Position numbers and translations under genes: made by a program. Positions 37,580 to 46,468 of a stretch of DNA of 64,000 nucleotides are shown one piece after another. This DNA is from JAJKIP01 sp037200685 (lineage in GTDB: Bacteria; Bacteroidota; Bacteroidia; Chitinophagales; Chitinophagaceae). How positions within the stretch are numbered: the first letter of the stretch is position 1; each line of letters opens with the position of its first letter. The stretch covers positions 54,679-118,678 of the forward strand of contig JBBCIG010000001.1 in NCBI GenBank assembly GCA_037200685.1, written 5' to 3'. Under the pieces are notes generated by a model. It was not told where the DNA came from. It saw only the letters and a list, made by a program, of their open reading frames with translations, and ran no database searches.

Positions 37580-38349
37580 ATGAATTTTAATTGACGCAGA
37601 TACCGGCCCGCCATAAGAGACCCGCACATCCGGCATCACCATGGTGATGGACAAAGGCCTTAGTGTAGAAGAAGCGAAGAATTTCATGAGTGTTTCTTAT
37701 CCCCATGTTGACATACTGAAACTGGGATTGGTACTTCTTACGTTACTCCTAATCTCGTAGAGAAACTGGAAGTGTACCGCTCGTATGATATTCCTGTTTA
37801 TTTCGGCGGCACTTTATTCGAAGCGTTTCTTATCCCGCAACCAGTTCGATGATTATATTAAGTTTGTAAAGAATACGGCATCAGTTATATTGAAGTAAGT
37901 GATGGTTCTATTAATATTCCGCATGCAGAAAGTGCGGGTATATAGAGAAACTGGCAAAATTCAGCACGGTATTGAGCGAAGTAGGAAGCAAAGATGCGGA
38001 GCATATCATCCCTCCATATAAATGGATAGAATTAATGAGGGCTGAATTAAGCGCGGCGCTACTTATGTAATTGCAGAAGCAAGAGAAGCGGGTAACGTGG
38101 GTATTTACCGCGGATCTGGTGAAGTAAGAGAAGGCCTGGTGCAGGAAATTCTTACGCAGATACCTGCGGAAAAAAATTATTTGGGAAGCGCCTCAAAAAG
38201 CGCAGCAATTATATTTCATCGAATTGATCGGTTGTAATGTGAACCTCGGTAATATTGCGCCTACTGAAGTAATACCACTGGAGGCGATGCGTCTCGGCCT
38301 TCGTGGTGATACCTTTAGTTTATACCTTGATAAAAAAGAAAATGCCTGA
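37580..38349 (+). CDS. comA: Phosphosulfolactate synthase (ComA family), many frameshifts
   Basis: ComA joins sulfite to phosphoenolpyruvate to give phosphosulfolactate. Parts in all three frames join as one protein of about 255 residues: GITMVMDKGLSVEEAKNF, SVSYPHVDILKLG, YDIPVYFGGTLFEAF, GISYIEVSDGSINIP, HIIPPYKWIELMRAEL, AREAGNVGIYRGSGEVREG and LIGCNVNLGNIAPTEVIPLE. The order and motifs fit the family. At least six single-base errors are needed, the densest in the window. In methanogens ComA starts coenzyme M synthesis; Bacteroidota do not make coenzyme M, so a role in sulfolactate or sulfonate metabolism is an inference. The stop overlaps the first ATG of aroE. Confidence 0.8.
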
Positions 38350-39106
38350 GCATCTCCCATCCGGGGATAAAGGCATGCGGCTGTTCGGGCTGATCGGTTA
38401 CCCATTATCACACTCTTTCTCTAAGAAATATTTTACAGAGAAATTTGAAAAAGAGAATTTGAATAATTGCAGGTATGAACTTTTTCCTATCGCAACTATT
38501 GATGAATTAAAGAAAGTACTTGATCAGCACCCTGACCTTTGCGGGTTGAATGTTACTATTCCTTATAAAGCAAAGGTGTTACCTTTTTTAGACCAGGCAG
38601 ATAAAGTTGTAAAGAAAATACAAGCTTGTAATTGCATCAGCATTAAAAAAGGCAAGCTAAAAGGTTTTAATACGGATGTCACCGGCTTTGAAACATCATT
38701 AAAAACAGAATTGAAACCATCTCATAAAAAAGCGTTGATACTGGGAACAGGCGGCGCTGCCAAAGCTGTTGAATTTGTTTTGCAAAAATTGGGAATTAAT
38801 TTCAACTATGTTTCCCGTAATGCATCCATCAACAGTTATTCATACCAAGAACTTACTCACGAAATAATTGCTGATCATTCTTTAATCATAAATACTTCTC
38901 CCGTCGGTATGTACCCGGCTATCACAGAAGCGCCGGCGATTCCTTATGAGGCGCTGACTGCCGGTCATTATCTTTTTGATCTTGTCTATAATCCTGAAAA
39001 GACGTTATTCCTGCAAAAAGGAGAGGAGAGGGGTGCTGTTATTAAAAACGGTTATCAAATGCTATTGATTCAGGCAGAGGAGAGTTGGAAAATATGGAAT
39101 CAATAA
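38342..39106 (+). CDS. aroE: Shikimate dehydrogenase
   Basis: AroE reduces 3-dehydroshikimate to shikimate in aromatic amino-acid synthesis. Two starts are possible: 38342 (overlapping the comA stop by 8 bp, suggesting coupling) and 38375, which gives MRLFGLIGYPLSHSFSKKYF, the usual AroE N-terminus. Other motifs are CGLNVTIPYKAKVLPFLD, CNCISIKKGKLKGFNTDVTGF, ALILGTGGAAKAVEFVL and NTSPVGMYP. Product length of 244-255 residues is normal. The frame is intact, and the end reads NGYQMLLIQAEESW. Confidence 0.95.
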   Translation: MPEHLPSGDKGMRLFGLIGYPLSHSFSKKYFTEKFEKENLNNCRYELFPIATIDELKKVLDQHPDLCGLNVTIPYKAKVLPFLDQADKVVKKIQACNCISIKKGKLKGFNTDVTGFETSLKTELKPSHKKALILGTGGAAKAVEFVLQKLGINFNYVSRNASINSYSYQELTHEIIADHSLIINTSPVGMYPAITEAPAIPYEALTAGHYLFDLVYNPEKTLFLQKGEERGAVIKNGYQMLLIQAEESWKIWNQ

Positions 39107-39165
39107 GCAATAGGCAATGTGCAATTGGCAAAGAGTAAGCCATTTTCAACATTAATACTGGTTTG

Positions 39166-39603
39166 CTAATTGCTTATTGCCAATCGCTCCTTTACTTCTC
39201 CAGGTATAAGAACAATCTTCCTGTTCTCATAATCGTAGCAAACCATTCCTGTTTTTGCGATTGCTATTAAAATCTTTTTATCACCAGATTCTTTTTCCAG
39301 TTTGTAATAAACATCAAAACTTGCTTTGCTTATATCACCAATGGTAACAAAAGCAATCACTGTATCGCCATAAAATAATTCATTCTTAAATTCAATACCA
39401 ACGTCCGCCATTATTAAACTTACACCTGCAAATTTCAATTCCGTATAACCGAGGCTGCTAAGGAAACGCATCCTCGCTTCATGGATAATAGAAAGAATAG
39501 CATCATTCCCCACATGCCCGCCATAGTTAAGGTCTGTAATTCGCACGGCAATTTGTGTAGTAAATGAAAATTTTTCCGGGAGGTCAATTTTTATTCTTGA
39601 CAT
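39166..39603 (-). CDS. Acyl-CoA thioesterase, 4HBT hot-dog family
   Basis: The 145-residue protein contains VRITDLNYGGHVGNDAILSIIHEARMRF, where the Asp/Asn and the following helix match the hot-dog thioesterase active site (YbgC/FadM-like). GVSLIMADVGIEFKNELFYGD is the next conserved strand-turn. Substrate is unknown, probably an acyl-CoA. It is convergent with aroE and lies 37 bp after the anti-sigma-like gene on the other side. The frame is intact. Confidence 0.88.
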   Translation of the reverse strand: MSRIKIDLPEKFSFTTQIAVRITDLNYGGHVGNDAILSIIHEARMRFLSSLGYTELKFAGVSLIMADVGIEFKNELFYGDTVIAFVTIGDISKASFDVYYKLEKESGDKKILIAIAKTGMVCYDYENRKIVLIPGEVKERLAISN

Positions 39604-39640
39604 TAAGTTGGTTTTGCAATAAAATTAGGGAAAGACTTTT

Positions 39641-40426
39641 TTACAGATCTACACCCTCATCCAATGAATTAACCAGGTTGAGTATATCCATAAAATTATC
39701 AGGTGAAGGCGCTAACGGAGAGGAGGCGATTTTTTCCTGCCATTTTTTTAATTGTGACTTGCAGTTTTCATCCTGCTCTTCACCGGACACACAGCATACA
39801 AGATCACCAAGTTTTTTTGACATACGGATAATGTTTCCTTCCGGCGTCATCAGCATCACATAGCGGTCTGCCATATTAACCACCTGGTCATCATAGGCGT
39901 AATCATAATTACTGTTTGCATCGGCGGCATAGTTATTACGTACAATCGCATTTGTTACAACAGTTCGTGCAGGCCTGTCAAGTTTTGCCATCAGCCTTTC
40001 AGTAGATGCCTGGCTATTTTCTTCTTCATTATTTACAACTGGAGCATCATCTTTTTTCAGCGGGAGATTATTATTACCGCTATCTTTTAAAGCTATTTCC
40101 TGTTCAGCCGTTGCACCTTCTGTACCCGAAGTGCCCGTCAGTTTAATAACACCAAAAGCAACAGCGCCAATTAAAACAGCAGCCGCGGCATAGCGTAAGA
40201 ATGCAGGCGTCCTTCTTTTCATCGGCACTACTTTCTCATCTGCTTCGTTCAGTGAAGCATCAATCGCAGCCCACACACCGGCAGGCGGCGCTACTTCCAT
40301 ATTATATAATCTCGCAGGAAATTCATTAGCCGAAGGCTCTTCATCCAATGCAGCAGCTATCTTCTCCCAGCTGGTAGCCGGGGGAGTCACTTCATAGTTG
40401 TACATTTTATCCTGTAAGCTGCTCAT
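39641..40426 (-). CDS. Putative anti-sigma factor, single-span membrane protein
   Basis: The 261-residue product has a cytoplasmic N-terminal region with two matching segments (MYNYEVTPPATSWEKIAAALDEE and LYNMEVAPPAGVWAAIDASLNE), one membrane helix (AFLRYAAAAVLIGAVAFGVIKL, about residues 74-95) and a periplasmic C-terminal part. It overlaps the upstream ECF sigma gene by 4 bp, the usual arrangement for a sigma/anti-sigma pair. The repeated N-terminal motif is common in Bacteroidota anti-sigma-like proteins. No zinc-binding HxxxCxxC is present. The frame is intact. Confidence 0.75.
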   Translation of the reverse strand: MSSLQDKMYNYEVTPPATSWEKIAAALDEEPSANEFPARLYNMEVAPPAGVWAAIDASLNEADEKVVPMKRRTPAFLRYAAAAVLIGAVAFGVIKLTGTSGTEGATAEQEIALKDSGNNNLPLKKDDAPVVNNEEENSQASTERLMAKLDRPARTVVTNAIVRNNYAADANSNYDYAYDDQVVNMADRYVMLMTPEGNIIRMSKKLGDLVCCVSGEEQDENCKSQLKKWQEKIASSPLAPSPDNFMDILNLVNSLDEGVDL

Positions 40427-40995
40427 TTCTTATGTGATGTTCTTTGTTCTAAATATTTCTTCACCATATCCTGCAGTATCACTTTCGCCCTCGATAATTG
40501 TGATTTGCTCGTGCCTTCGCTGATGCCCAGCATATCACCTATTTCTTTATGTGTGTAACCTTCCACTACGTACATGTTAAACACCGTGCGGTAACCGGGA
40601 GACAACTCCTGCACCAATTCCATGATATCCCTTTCAGCCAGTGTATCCAGTACAGAAAGGTAATTTCCTTCCATGGTGTTCTCTTCTTTCTCCGTCACCG
40701 GTTGTAAATAACGCTTGCGTCTAAAATGTTCAATAGCGGTATTTACAAACACCCGTCGTATCCAGCCTTCAAAAGAGCCTTCGCTGCGGAAAGTATCCAG
40801 TTTTCTAAAAACTTTAATAAAACTTTCCTGCAAAATATCTTCTGCTTCTTCAGCATTACCAGCGTATCTCAGGCAAACAGCGTACATGCGGGGAGAAAAA
40901 CGGCTATACAATTCTTCCTGCATACGCCGGTCGCCGGCAAGGCATCCTCTGATTAAGTCGCTTTCGGGAGTAGTATGGTTGCTTTGATGGCTCAA
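40423..40995 (-). CDS. ECF-type RNA polymerase sigma factor
   Basis: The 190-residue product has region 2 (RMYAVCLRYAGNAEEAEDILQESFIKVFRKL ... SFEGWIRRVFVNTAIEHFRRKR) and region 4 (LSPGYRTVFNMYVVEGYTHKEIGDMLGISEGTSKSQLSRAK). The layout is that of a sigma-70 family ECF factor. Its start overlaps the rdgB stop (ATGA) and its stop overlaps the anti-sigma start, so rdgB, sigma and anti-sigma appear co-transcribed. Target genes are unknown. The frame is intact. Confidence 0.93.
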   Translation of the reverse strand: MSHQSNHTTPESDLIRGCLAGDRRMQEELYSRFSPRMYAVCLRYAGNAEEAEDILQESFIKVFRKLDTFRSEGSFEGWIRRVFVNTAIEHFRRKRYLQPVTEKEENTMEGNYLSVLDTLAERDIMELVQELSPGYRTVFNMYVVEGYTHKEIGDMLGISEGTSKSQLSRAKVILQDMVKKYLEQRTSHKK

Positions 40996-41604
40996 CTTTG
41001 GGATTTAGATTCAACGGGGCTGTTCATTGCATTCCATTCAGTCAAAAATGCTACCAGTTTTTCAGTCGCCTTCTTGCGATGACTGAACCGGTTCTTTTCA
41101 GCTAAAGTCATCTCTGCAAATGTTTTATCGGAGCCATTCGGTACAAACACAGGGTCGTAACCAAACCCTTCATTGCCCTTTTTCTCAGGTATAATTTTAC
41201 CCGCACAAATGCCTTCAAATAACGTTTCTTTTCCATCTATGATTAATGAAATCACGGTTCTGAACCTCGCTGATGTATCCGTTTTATTACTCAGTTTATG
41301 CAATAGCTTTTCAATATTCTTATCAAACGACCGGCTTTCTCCTGCATATCGTGCACTTTTCACACCGGGTTCACCATTCAATGCCGCTACTTCCAGTCCT
41401 GTGTCTTCACTGAAACAGTCAATACCCGTCATCCGGTAAATGGTTTGTGATTTTTCCGTTGCATTCGCTTCCAGCGTATCATGCGGTTCGGGATGTCGAT
41501 ATCAATGCCCGCTTCTTTCAATGTCATCAGCTCAAATTCATCGCCGATCACATGCCTGATCTCATCCACTTTATGTTGATTATTCGTCGCGAAGATCAAT
41601 TTCA
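40992..41604 (-). CDS. rdgB: XTP/dITP diphosphatase (RdgB/HAM1), one frameshift
   Basis: RdgB hydrolyses non-canonical purine nucleotides (dITP, XTP). The N-terminal part starts at 41604: MKLIFATNNQHKVDEIRHV, the SHR/Ham1 start. One G is missing near 41495 (in CCCGAACCG), after which it reads DTLEANATEKSQTIYR and joins the intact remainder: CFSEDTGLEVAALNGEPGVKSARYAG, GFGYDPVFVPNG and RFSHRKKATEKL. These are diagnostic. Joined length is about 203 residues. Confidence 0.93.
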
Positions 41605-41709
41605 TCTTTCCGGATCATTAAATTCTGCTCAATATAATAAACAGTTCTTGAAAAGCTCGTATTGTGTCCTTCTAACCCGGATTTATATCTTATTTAGAAA
41701 GTATTTTTT

Positions 41710-41783
41710 TTAGCCCAGCGACATTGCTACTATCATCTTCCGTTGCGTCGCACTCTTCATCGTTCGGTAATTCTATTGAGCAT
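41710..41783 (-). repeat. Dispersed 73-bp repeat, copy R7
   Basis: On the minus strand: TGCTCAATAGAATTACCGAA, CGATGAAGAGTGCGACGCAA, CGGAAGATGATAGTAGCAAT, GTCGCTGGGCTA. Confidence 0.85.
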
Positions 41784-41893
41784 TTTCGAAGGGTATTATA
41801 ACTCTTCAACTTTCAGTAACTCGCAACTCTTAACTCACAACTAATAACTATATCCCAAATATCTTCTGCAAGCAAACCACATTTAAGCAGATG

Positions 41894-41999
41894 GCTCGTT
41901 CCTCGCCATGACAAAGAAAAGAACTAATGTATGAAGTATTCTGATAAAGGAAAGCGTTAAGCTGTGATACTTTTCTTTGTCACCCCGAGGTACGAGGGG
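41894..41999. repeat. Inverted repeat pair, CTCG(T/G)..CTCG..TGACAAAGAAAAG type
   Basis: GCTCGTTCCTCGCCATGACA followed by AAGAAAAG (41894-41921) is mirrored by CTTTTCTTTGTCACCCCGAG then GTACGAG (41970-41997), leaving about 48 bp between the arms. A single arm also occurs at 18549-18580. Confidence 0.7.
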
Positions 42000-42021
42000 T
42001 CTGTATTCAGATCACTCGTAT

Positions 42022-42537
42022 TTATATTCCAAAAATTTTCTGCAACGAAACCCACAACTTACTTTTCAGCAATTTATCCTTCCTGCATTCTTCCAATACC
42101 GGGGAGTATAAAAAAGTGCTGTTATTAAATGCCTGCACCTGGAATTGTGGAAACGCCATAGGCAATCCAAAATCAACCGGGTCTATTCCAAAAAGAAGAA
42201 TTGTTTTGCTGGTAAAATGATCAAGTATGTTTTTATAATTATGCTCAAGATAATGCTGCCGGTTAACAATCGCTACATCGCCAAGATCAAGTTTGCAAGC
42301 TGCAAGTATGCTGGCCAGGAAGTTTAATTCTTCATCAGGCAAATACGTTACGTTGCTATAATCAACGACCAGGAGGATATTCTTTTTATTATTACCAAGG
42401 TGTTTCCAGGCAGTTTCGGTTACAGGCACTAATGGTTCAGGTTGCTGCACCGCATCTTTACTGTCGATTTCCACCAATGTATTCCGGTACAATGATGCAG
42501 CGACAGAAGAATTCAACCTTATATCATTTAACCCCAT
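42022..42537 (-). CDS. Conserved-looking hypothetical protein
   Basis: The 171-residue product has no signal peptide or membrane helix. Features: NNKKNILLVVDYSNVTYLPDEEL, a hydrophobic strand followed by an acidic turn; LASILAACKLDLGDVAIVN; and a C-terminal part LLFGIDPVDFGLPMAFPQFQVQ with KLWVSLQKIFGI at the very end. The order (strand, helix, GIDP..FGLP, KxxLWxxLxxIF) looks like a small alpha/beta protein. A distant likeness to the psi subunit of DNA polymerase III crossed my mind, but I cannot support it from sequence alone. Confidence 0.65.
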   Translation of the reverse strand: MGLNDIRLNSSVAASLYRNTLVEIDSKDAVQQPEPLVPVTETAWKHLGNNKKNILLVVDYSNVTYLPDEELNFLASILAACKLDLGDVAIVNRQHYLEHNYKNILDHFTSKTILLFGIDPVDFGLPMAFPQFQVQAFNNSTFLYSPVLEECRKDKLLKSKLWVSLQKIFGI

Positions 42538-42774
42538 GCGTAATTATTTAAAATAGAAAGGAGCATTTATTCAGAAGCACACGAATGAAAAAAATAATCC
42601 GTGAGTATCCTGGTTTAGTAATGTTTCAATACTACTAAAACTATCTTTATCAATACATCCATCTTATCCGTGTCATCCGTGTTCCAAAAATCAGGTTTTA
42701 AAGCAGTTATTCTACAGTTTTAGCAATTAACCTTGACTTTTTTTTCGTTTCTTTGAACCGCAAATTAAACTTTT

Positions 42775-43839
42775 ATGACGGGGACAATGGACATTTTAAC
42801 AACAAAAACGGAACGCAGCAAATTAAAAGATATTAACCTGGAGAATATTCCTTTCGGCAAATATTTTACTGACCACATGCTCGAAGCCGATTATGAAAAT
42901 GGCGAATGGAAAAGTATTGAGATAAAACCTTACCAGCCTTTGTTGATTGAACCATCCATTGCAGCGCTTCATTATGGCCAGGCCATTTTTGAAGGTATTA
43001 AAGCTTACCGTGATAAAGATGGCAATGCGTTTGTTTTTCGTCCAATCGAAAATTTCAAACGTTTCAATAAATCAGCGGAGCGGATGAACATGCCCGTTGT
43101 TCCTGAAGAAATATTTATGGAAGGTCTGCGCCAGTTAATCGCATTGGATAAAAACTGGATACCTTCCAAAGAAGAACATTCATTATATATCCGCCCCATC
43201 ATGTTCTCAACTGATGCCATGCTCGGAGTGAGACCATCCGATTCATATAAATTTTTAATTCTTTTAAGTCCAACAGGGCCGTACTACGCCTCACCGATGA
43301 AGATACTGGTAGAAGAACAATATACCCGTGCCGCACCGGGCGGTGTGGGCTTTTCAAAGAATGCAGGCAACTATGGCGGAAGTATGTTAGCTGCGACGAT
43401 GGCCAAACAAAAAGGCTACGACCAGGTATTATGGACAGATGCCTTTGAACATAAATGGCTACAGGAAGTAGGAATGATGAATGTGTTTTTCATTATCGAT
43501 AATAAGGCCGTTACGCCGTCACTGGAAGAAGGCACGATACTCGAAGGCGTCACCCGCAGCAGCGTTATTCAGGGGTTGAAAGAAATGAACATCCCTGTTG
43601 AAGAAAGAAAGATCAGCATTGATGAATTGGTAGATGCTTATAAAGCCGGGAAAATAGCAGAAGTCTTCGGCACAGGCACTGCCGCCGTCATCGCACCCAT
43701 CAAAGAACTGAACTATAAAGGCTTTGTCATGACCTTCGATTCAGAAGCCTACAAGATATCCACAGCGGTAAAAAGCTGGCTTACGGATATCCGGGAGGGC
43801 AAACGTACCGATAAGTACGGCTGGATGTGGAAAGTATAA
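42775..43839 (+). CDS. ilvE: Branched-chain amino acid aminotransferase
   Basis: IlvE performs the last transamination in valine, leucine and isoleucine synthesis and the first in their breakdown. The 354-residue product is a class IV aminotransferase of the larger eukaryote-like BCAT type: ALHYGQAIFEGIKAYRDKDG, FRPIENFKRFNKSAERMNMP, GVGFSKNAGNYGGSMLA (with the PLP-binding Lys), EVGMMNVFFII, ILEGVTRSSVIQGL and EVFGTGTAAVIAPI. Start could also be the Met at 42787. The frame is intact. Confidence 0.95.
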   Translation: MTGTMDILTTKTERSKLKDINLENIPFGKYFTDHMLEADYENGEWKSIEIKPYQPLLIEPSIAALHYGQAIFEGIKAYRDKDGNAFVFRPIENFKRFNKSAERMNMPVVPEEIFMEGLRQLIALDKNWIPSKEEHSLYIRPIMFSTDAMLGVRPSDSYKFLILLSPTGPYYASPMKILVEEQYTRAAPGGVGFSKNAGNYGGSMLAATMAKQKGYDQVLWTDAFEHKWLQEVGMMNVFFIIDNKAVTPSLEEGTILEGVTRSSVIQGLKEMNIPVEERKISIDELVDAYKAGKIAEVFGTGTAAVIAPIKELNYKGFVMTFDSEAYKISTAVKSWLTDIREGKRTDKYGWMWKV

Positions 43840-43934
43840 CGGCTTAAAGGGCAACTTTTTAACCGCCTCAGTTTAGCACAACCAGCCTGGGTTATCCCCA
43901 AAGGCAAATACTTTCGGAAATTGGGATTTCTATT

Positions 43935-43966
43935 TTTGGAATTTCCCAGTATCCCCGTTACCTTTG
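43935..43966 (+). promoter_or_regulatory. Bacteroidota sigma-A promoter of rpsL
   Basis: TTTG (43935-43938) and TACCTTTG (43959-43966) are 20 bp apart, a perfect fit to TTTG-N19-21-TAnnTTTG. rpsL starts 25 bp later. Confidence 0.85.
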
Positions 43967-43991
43967 CCGTCCCAAAAATTAAGCATCACTA

Positions 43992-44372
43992 ATGCCTACT
44001 ATTCAACAGTTAGTACGAAAAGGAAGAGAAATTATCAGGGCCAAGAGTAAGTCGAGGGCTTTGGATCAATGTCCGCAGCGCCGTGGCGTATGCACCCGTG
44101 TGTATACCACTACGCCTAAAAAGCCGAACTCAGCGCTTCGTAAAGTGGCTAAGGTTCGCTTGACAAACAAAGTCGAGGTGATCGCTTATATCCCCGGTGA
44201 AGGACACAATCTCCAGGAGCACTCCATCGTGTTGATCCGTGGCGGTCGTGTAAAAGATCTTCCCGGTGTTCGTTACCACATCGTCCGCGGTTCTTTGGAT
44301 ACTGCAGGTGTGAAGGACAGAAAACAAAGCCGTTCTAAATACGGAACTAAGAAAGAAAAAGCTAAGAAATAA
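43992..44372 (+). CDS. rpsL: 30S ribosomal protein uS12
   Basis: The 126-residue product starts MPTIQQLVRKGREI and contains KPNSALRKVAKVRLTN and IPGEGHNLQEHSIVLIRGGRVKDLPGVRYHIVRG. These decoding-centre loops are nearly invariant. The lysines in PKKPNSALRK and RVKDLPG, where streptomycin resistance usually arises, are the wild-type residues. First gene of the str operon; rpsG follows after 17 bp. Confidence 0.98.
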   Translation: MPTIQQLVRKGREIIRAKSKSRALDQCPQRRGVCTRVYTTTPKKPNSALRKVAKVRLTNKVEVIAYIPGEGHNLQEHSIVLIRGGRVKDLPGVRYHIVRGSLDTAGVKDRKQSRSKYGTKKEKAKK

Positions 44373-44389
44373 GTAATAACAATTGAGAT

Positions 44390-44857
44390 ATGCGGAAAGC
44401 ACAAGCAAAAAAACTTCCATTATCCCCCGACCCAAAGTTTAACGACAAGCTCGTTACACGTTTTGTAAACAACTTAATGTGGCAGGGAAAGAAAAGCGGC
44501 GCTTATAATATTTTTTATGATGCGCTGGACAAAGTAGCCAAGCAAACGAATGAAGAAGGCTATGAAGTTTGGAAAAGGGCGTTGGTGAATGTTACACCAG
44601 CTGTTGAAGTGCGCAGCCGTCGTATCGGTGGTGCTACATTCCAGATACCTGCGGAAGTTCGTGCAGACCGGAAGATATCACTCAGCATTAAATGGCTGAT
44701 CCGTTATAGCCGCGACAGGAATGGCCGCAGCATGGCTGATAAACTCGCCGGTGAAATTGTAGCAGCAAGCAAAGGTGAAGGCGCAGCATTCAAGAAAAAA
44801 GAAGATACCCACCGTATGGCCGAAGCCAACAAGGCTTTCGCTCACTTCAGGGTGTAA
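44390..44857 (+). CDS. rpsG: 30S ribosomal protein uS7
   Basis: The 155-residue product has MRKAQAKKLPLSPDPKFND, FVNNLMWQGKKSGAYNIFYDALD, VEVRSRRIGGATFQIPAEVR and the C-terminal MAEANKAFAHFRV, all typical of uS7. Normally fusA follows at once; here a terminator and about 3.4 kb of other DNA stand between. Confidence 0.98.
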   Translation: MRKAQAKKLPLSPDPKFNDKLVTRFVNNLMWQGKKSGAYNIFYDALDKVAKQTNEEGYEVWKRALVNVTPAVEVRSRRIGGATFQIPAEVRADRKISLSIKWLIRYSRDRNGRSMADKLAGEIVAASKGEGAAFKKKEDTHRMAEANKAFAHFRV

Positions 44858-44882
44858 AAGATACAAGAACACGATTCCTCGA

Positions 44883-44918
44883 GCCACTGGTTTTTAACTG
44901 GTGGCTTTTGTTTTTTTG
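44883..44918 (+). terminator. Rho-independent terminator after rpsG
   Basis: GCCACTGGTT and AACTGGTGGC pair over 10 positions (two G-T) with a three-base loop, then TTTTGTTTTTTT. It closes the rpsL-rpsG transcript before fusA. Confidence 0.88.
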
Positions 44919-44947
44919 AGTAATCTCTATAGCAATGTTATCTATTT

Positions 44948-45022
44948 TGTTCCCAGCGGCATTACTACTATCATCTTCTGTTGCGTCGCACTCTTCAGCG
45001 TTCGGTAATTCTACTGAGCAAT
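44948..45022 (-). repeat. Dispersed 73-bp repeat, copy R8
   Basis: On the minus strand: TGCTCAGTAGAATTACCGAA, CGCTGAAGAGTGCGACGCAA, CAGAAGATGATAGTAGTAAT, GCCGCTGGGA. It is the nearest relative of R7. Confidence 0.85.
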
Positions 45023-45133
45023 ATTACATCATCAAGTGAGTCATTTAATATCTTAAAATCGAAAATGAAGTTTCGTATATTCGACATATACGATTTGTGT
45101 ACAATTGGTGCATCGGATGTTAGAAATTAAGAA

Positions 45134-46465
45134 ATGACAAAATCGACCATCTCAAAAACTACTGCGATCATCTCTTTGTTTTTATTACCATTTATTTCTG
45201 AGGGTCAGTTGGTAATAAAAATGCAAAAGAGTAACGGAATTTATACGGTTCCCTGTAAAGTCAATGGGAGAAGTCTAAGTTTTATTTTCGATACTGGCGC
45301 TTCGGATGTAAGCTTATCTCTTGAAGAAGCTATTAAAATGGTAAATCTTGGACTAATTAGCAAAGAAGATTTTTTAGGAACAAAATATTATCAAGACGCA
45401 ACAGGAGGTGTAACAGAAGGCATAAAAGTTAATATAAGATTATTGGAAATTGATAAAATAATTTTAAGAAATGTTGAGGCGACAATTCTTAAAACATTAA
45501 ACGCACCTCTCTTACTTGGGCAATCAGCATTTAGTAAAATTGGTAAGATTGAATTTGACCCACAAAAAGAAACATTCACTATTCTAGATAGATTGCTTAT
45601 TAATGAAAGCAAAATCTATGATTTATTCAGGGATATTATCCTAAACCCTATAGGACTAATTGACAATTTTTGCGGCTTTAAATTGTTGCAATATGAAAAC
45701 TGTATTCAGACTCAATTGGGTGAACCAAATTTAACGAAAGACATCTCGAATGATGAAAAATATCTGATATACTCTTTATCGAAGGATGAAGATGCTAATC
45801 TCATTTTCCGCCTAGTAAAATTGCCAGAATCTTCAGGTTTAAAACAACTTATCTCAATTCAGTTGACAGGAAGAAAGTCGAAATTTTCAATACGAGGGGT
45901 TAAATTAGGTAGCCCAAGTTCTCTTATTTATGAAACTTTTGGAACACAGTTTCATAAATCAAATATAAACACTGACTTCGGAAAAGGGCAGCAACTTAGT
46001 TTTGACAACTTAAATATTAGTTTCGAGGTTAATAATGAAATTATTTCAAGTATTAATGTTTTCTATGGAAATATTACTGCTGAAACGAAATACAACAATG
46101 AACAGCTTTTTAATTTCAAAATCTTCAAAAATGCACTTAATGCTTTTTCATTAAAAGAATTAATGCATCTATTTACCCCCGACTTCGAAATATCTTCTTC
46201 CAAAAAAGATATCTATTTCATTGAAGGATTTGTCGCAGATTTGTCTTCAAACAAAGAATTAACTGAATTTATTGCTGACAAAAAGTATGGATTGAAATCA
46301 TTGTTAGATCCTTCGATAAAAGCTGAAAATAGCATCCGATTTAAAAAATACATTGATGGCAAAATTGGAATTCTTTTCGTTTTAACAATTAAAAACTCTC
46401 CATCTATAAACGAAATAGTTTTGAAGCCATACTTTGGAAGGCTGTTAATTTGGGAAATAAACTAA
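45134..46465 (+). CDS. Secreted retropepsin-like aspartyl protease
   Basis: The 443-residue product has a signal peptide (TTAIISLFLLPFISEG) and a retropepsin-like domain at about residues 30-155. That domain includes IYTVPCKVNGRSLSFIFDTGASDVSLSL with the catalytic DTGA motif, then a flap-like GGVTEGIKVNIRLLEI and LLLGQSAFSKIG. Such single-domain aspartyl proteases work as dimers. The remaining 290 residues carry no motif I recognise. It is followed after 3 bp by the second ADP-ribosyltransferase-like gene, so the two are an operon. Both are AT-rich compared with rpsG or fusA, a sign of possible transfer. The frame is intact. Confidence 0.8.
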   Translation: MTKSTISKTTAIISLFLLPFISEGQLVIKMQKSNGIYTVPCKVNGRSLSFIFDTGASDVSLSLEEAIKMVNLGLISKEDFLGTKYYQDATGGVTEGIKVNIRLLEIDKIILRNVEATILKTLNAPLLLGQSAFSKIGKIEFDPQKETFTILDRLLINESKIYDLFRDIILNPIGLIDNFCGFKLLQYENCIQTQLGEPNLTKDISNDEKYLIYSLSKDEDANLIFRLVKLPESSGLKQLISIQLTGRKSKFSIRGVKLGSPSSLIYETFGTQFHKSNINTDFGKGQQLSFDNLNISFEVNNEIISSINVFYGNITAETKYNNEQLFNFKIFKNALNAFSLKELMHLFTPDFEISSSKKDIYFIEGFVADLSSNKELTEFIADKKYGLKSLLDPSIKAENSIRFKKYIDGKIGILFVLTIKNSPSINEIVLKPYFGRLLIWEIN

Positions 46466-46468
46466 TAG

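Larger units (their letters stand above)
41605..42021. other. Intergenic region: repeat R7 and a palindromic repeat pair, no gene
   Basis: Holds R7 (41710-41783) and an inverted pair at 41894-41999. At 41850-41885 it also holds a decayed copy of the 3' end of the next gene upstream (see findings). No gene is visible. Confidence 0.65.
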
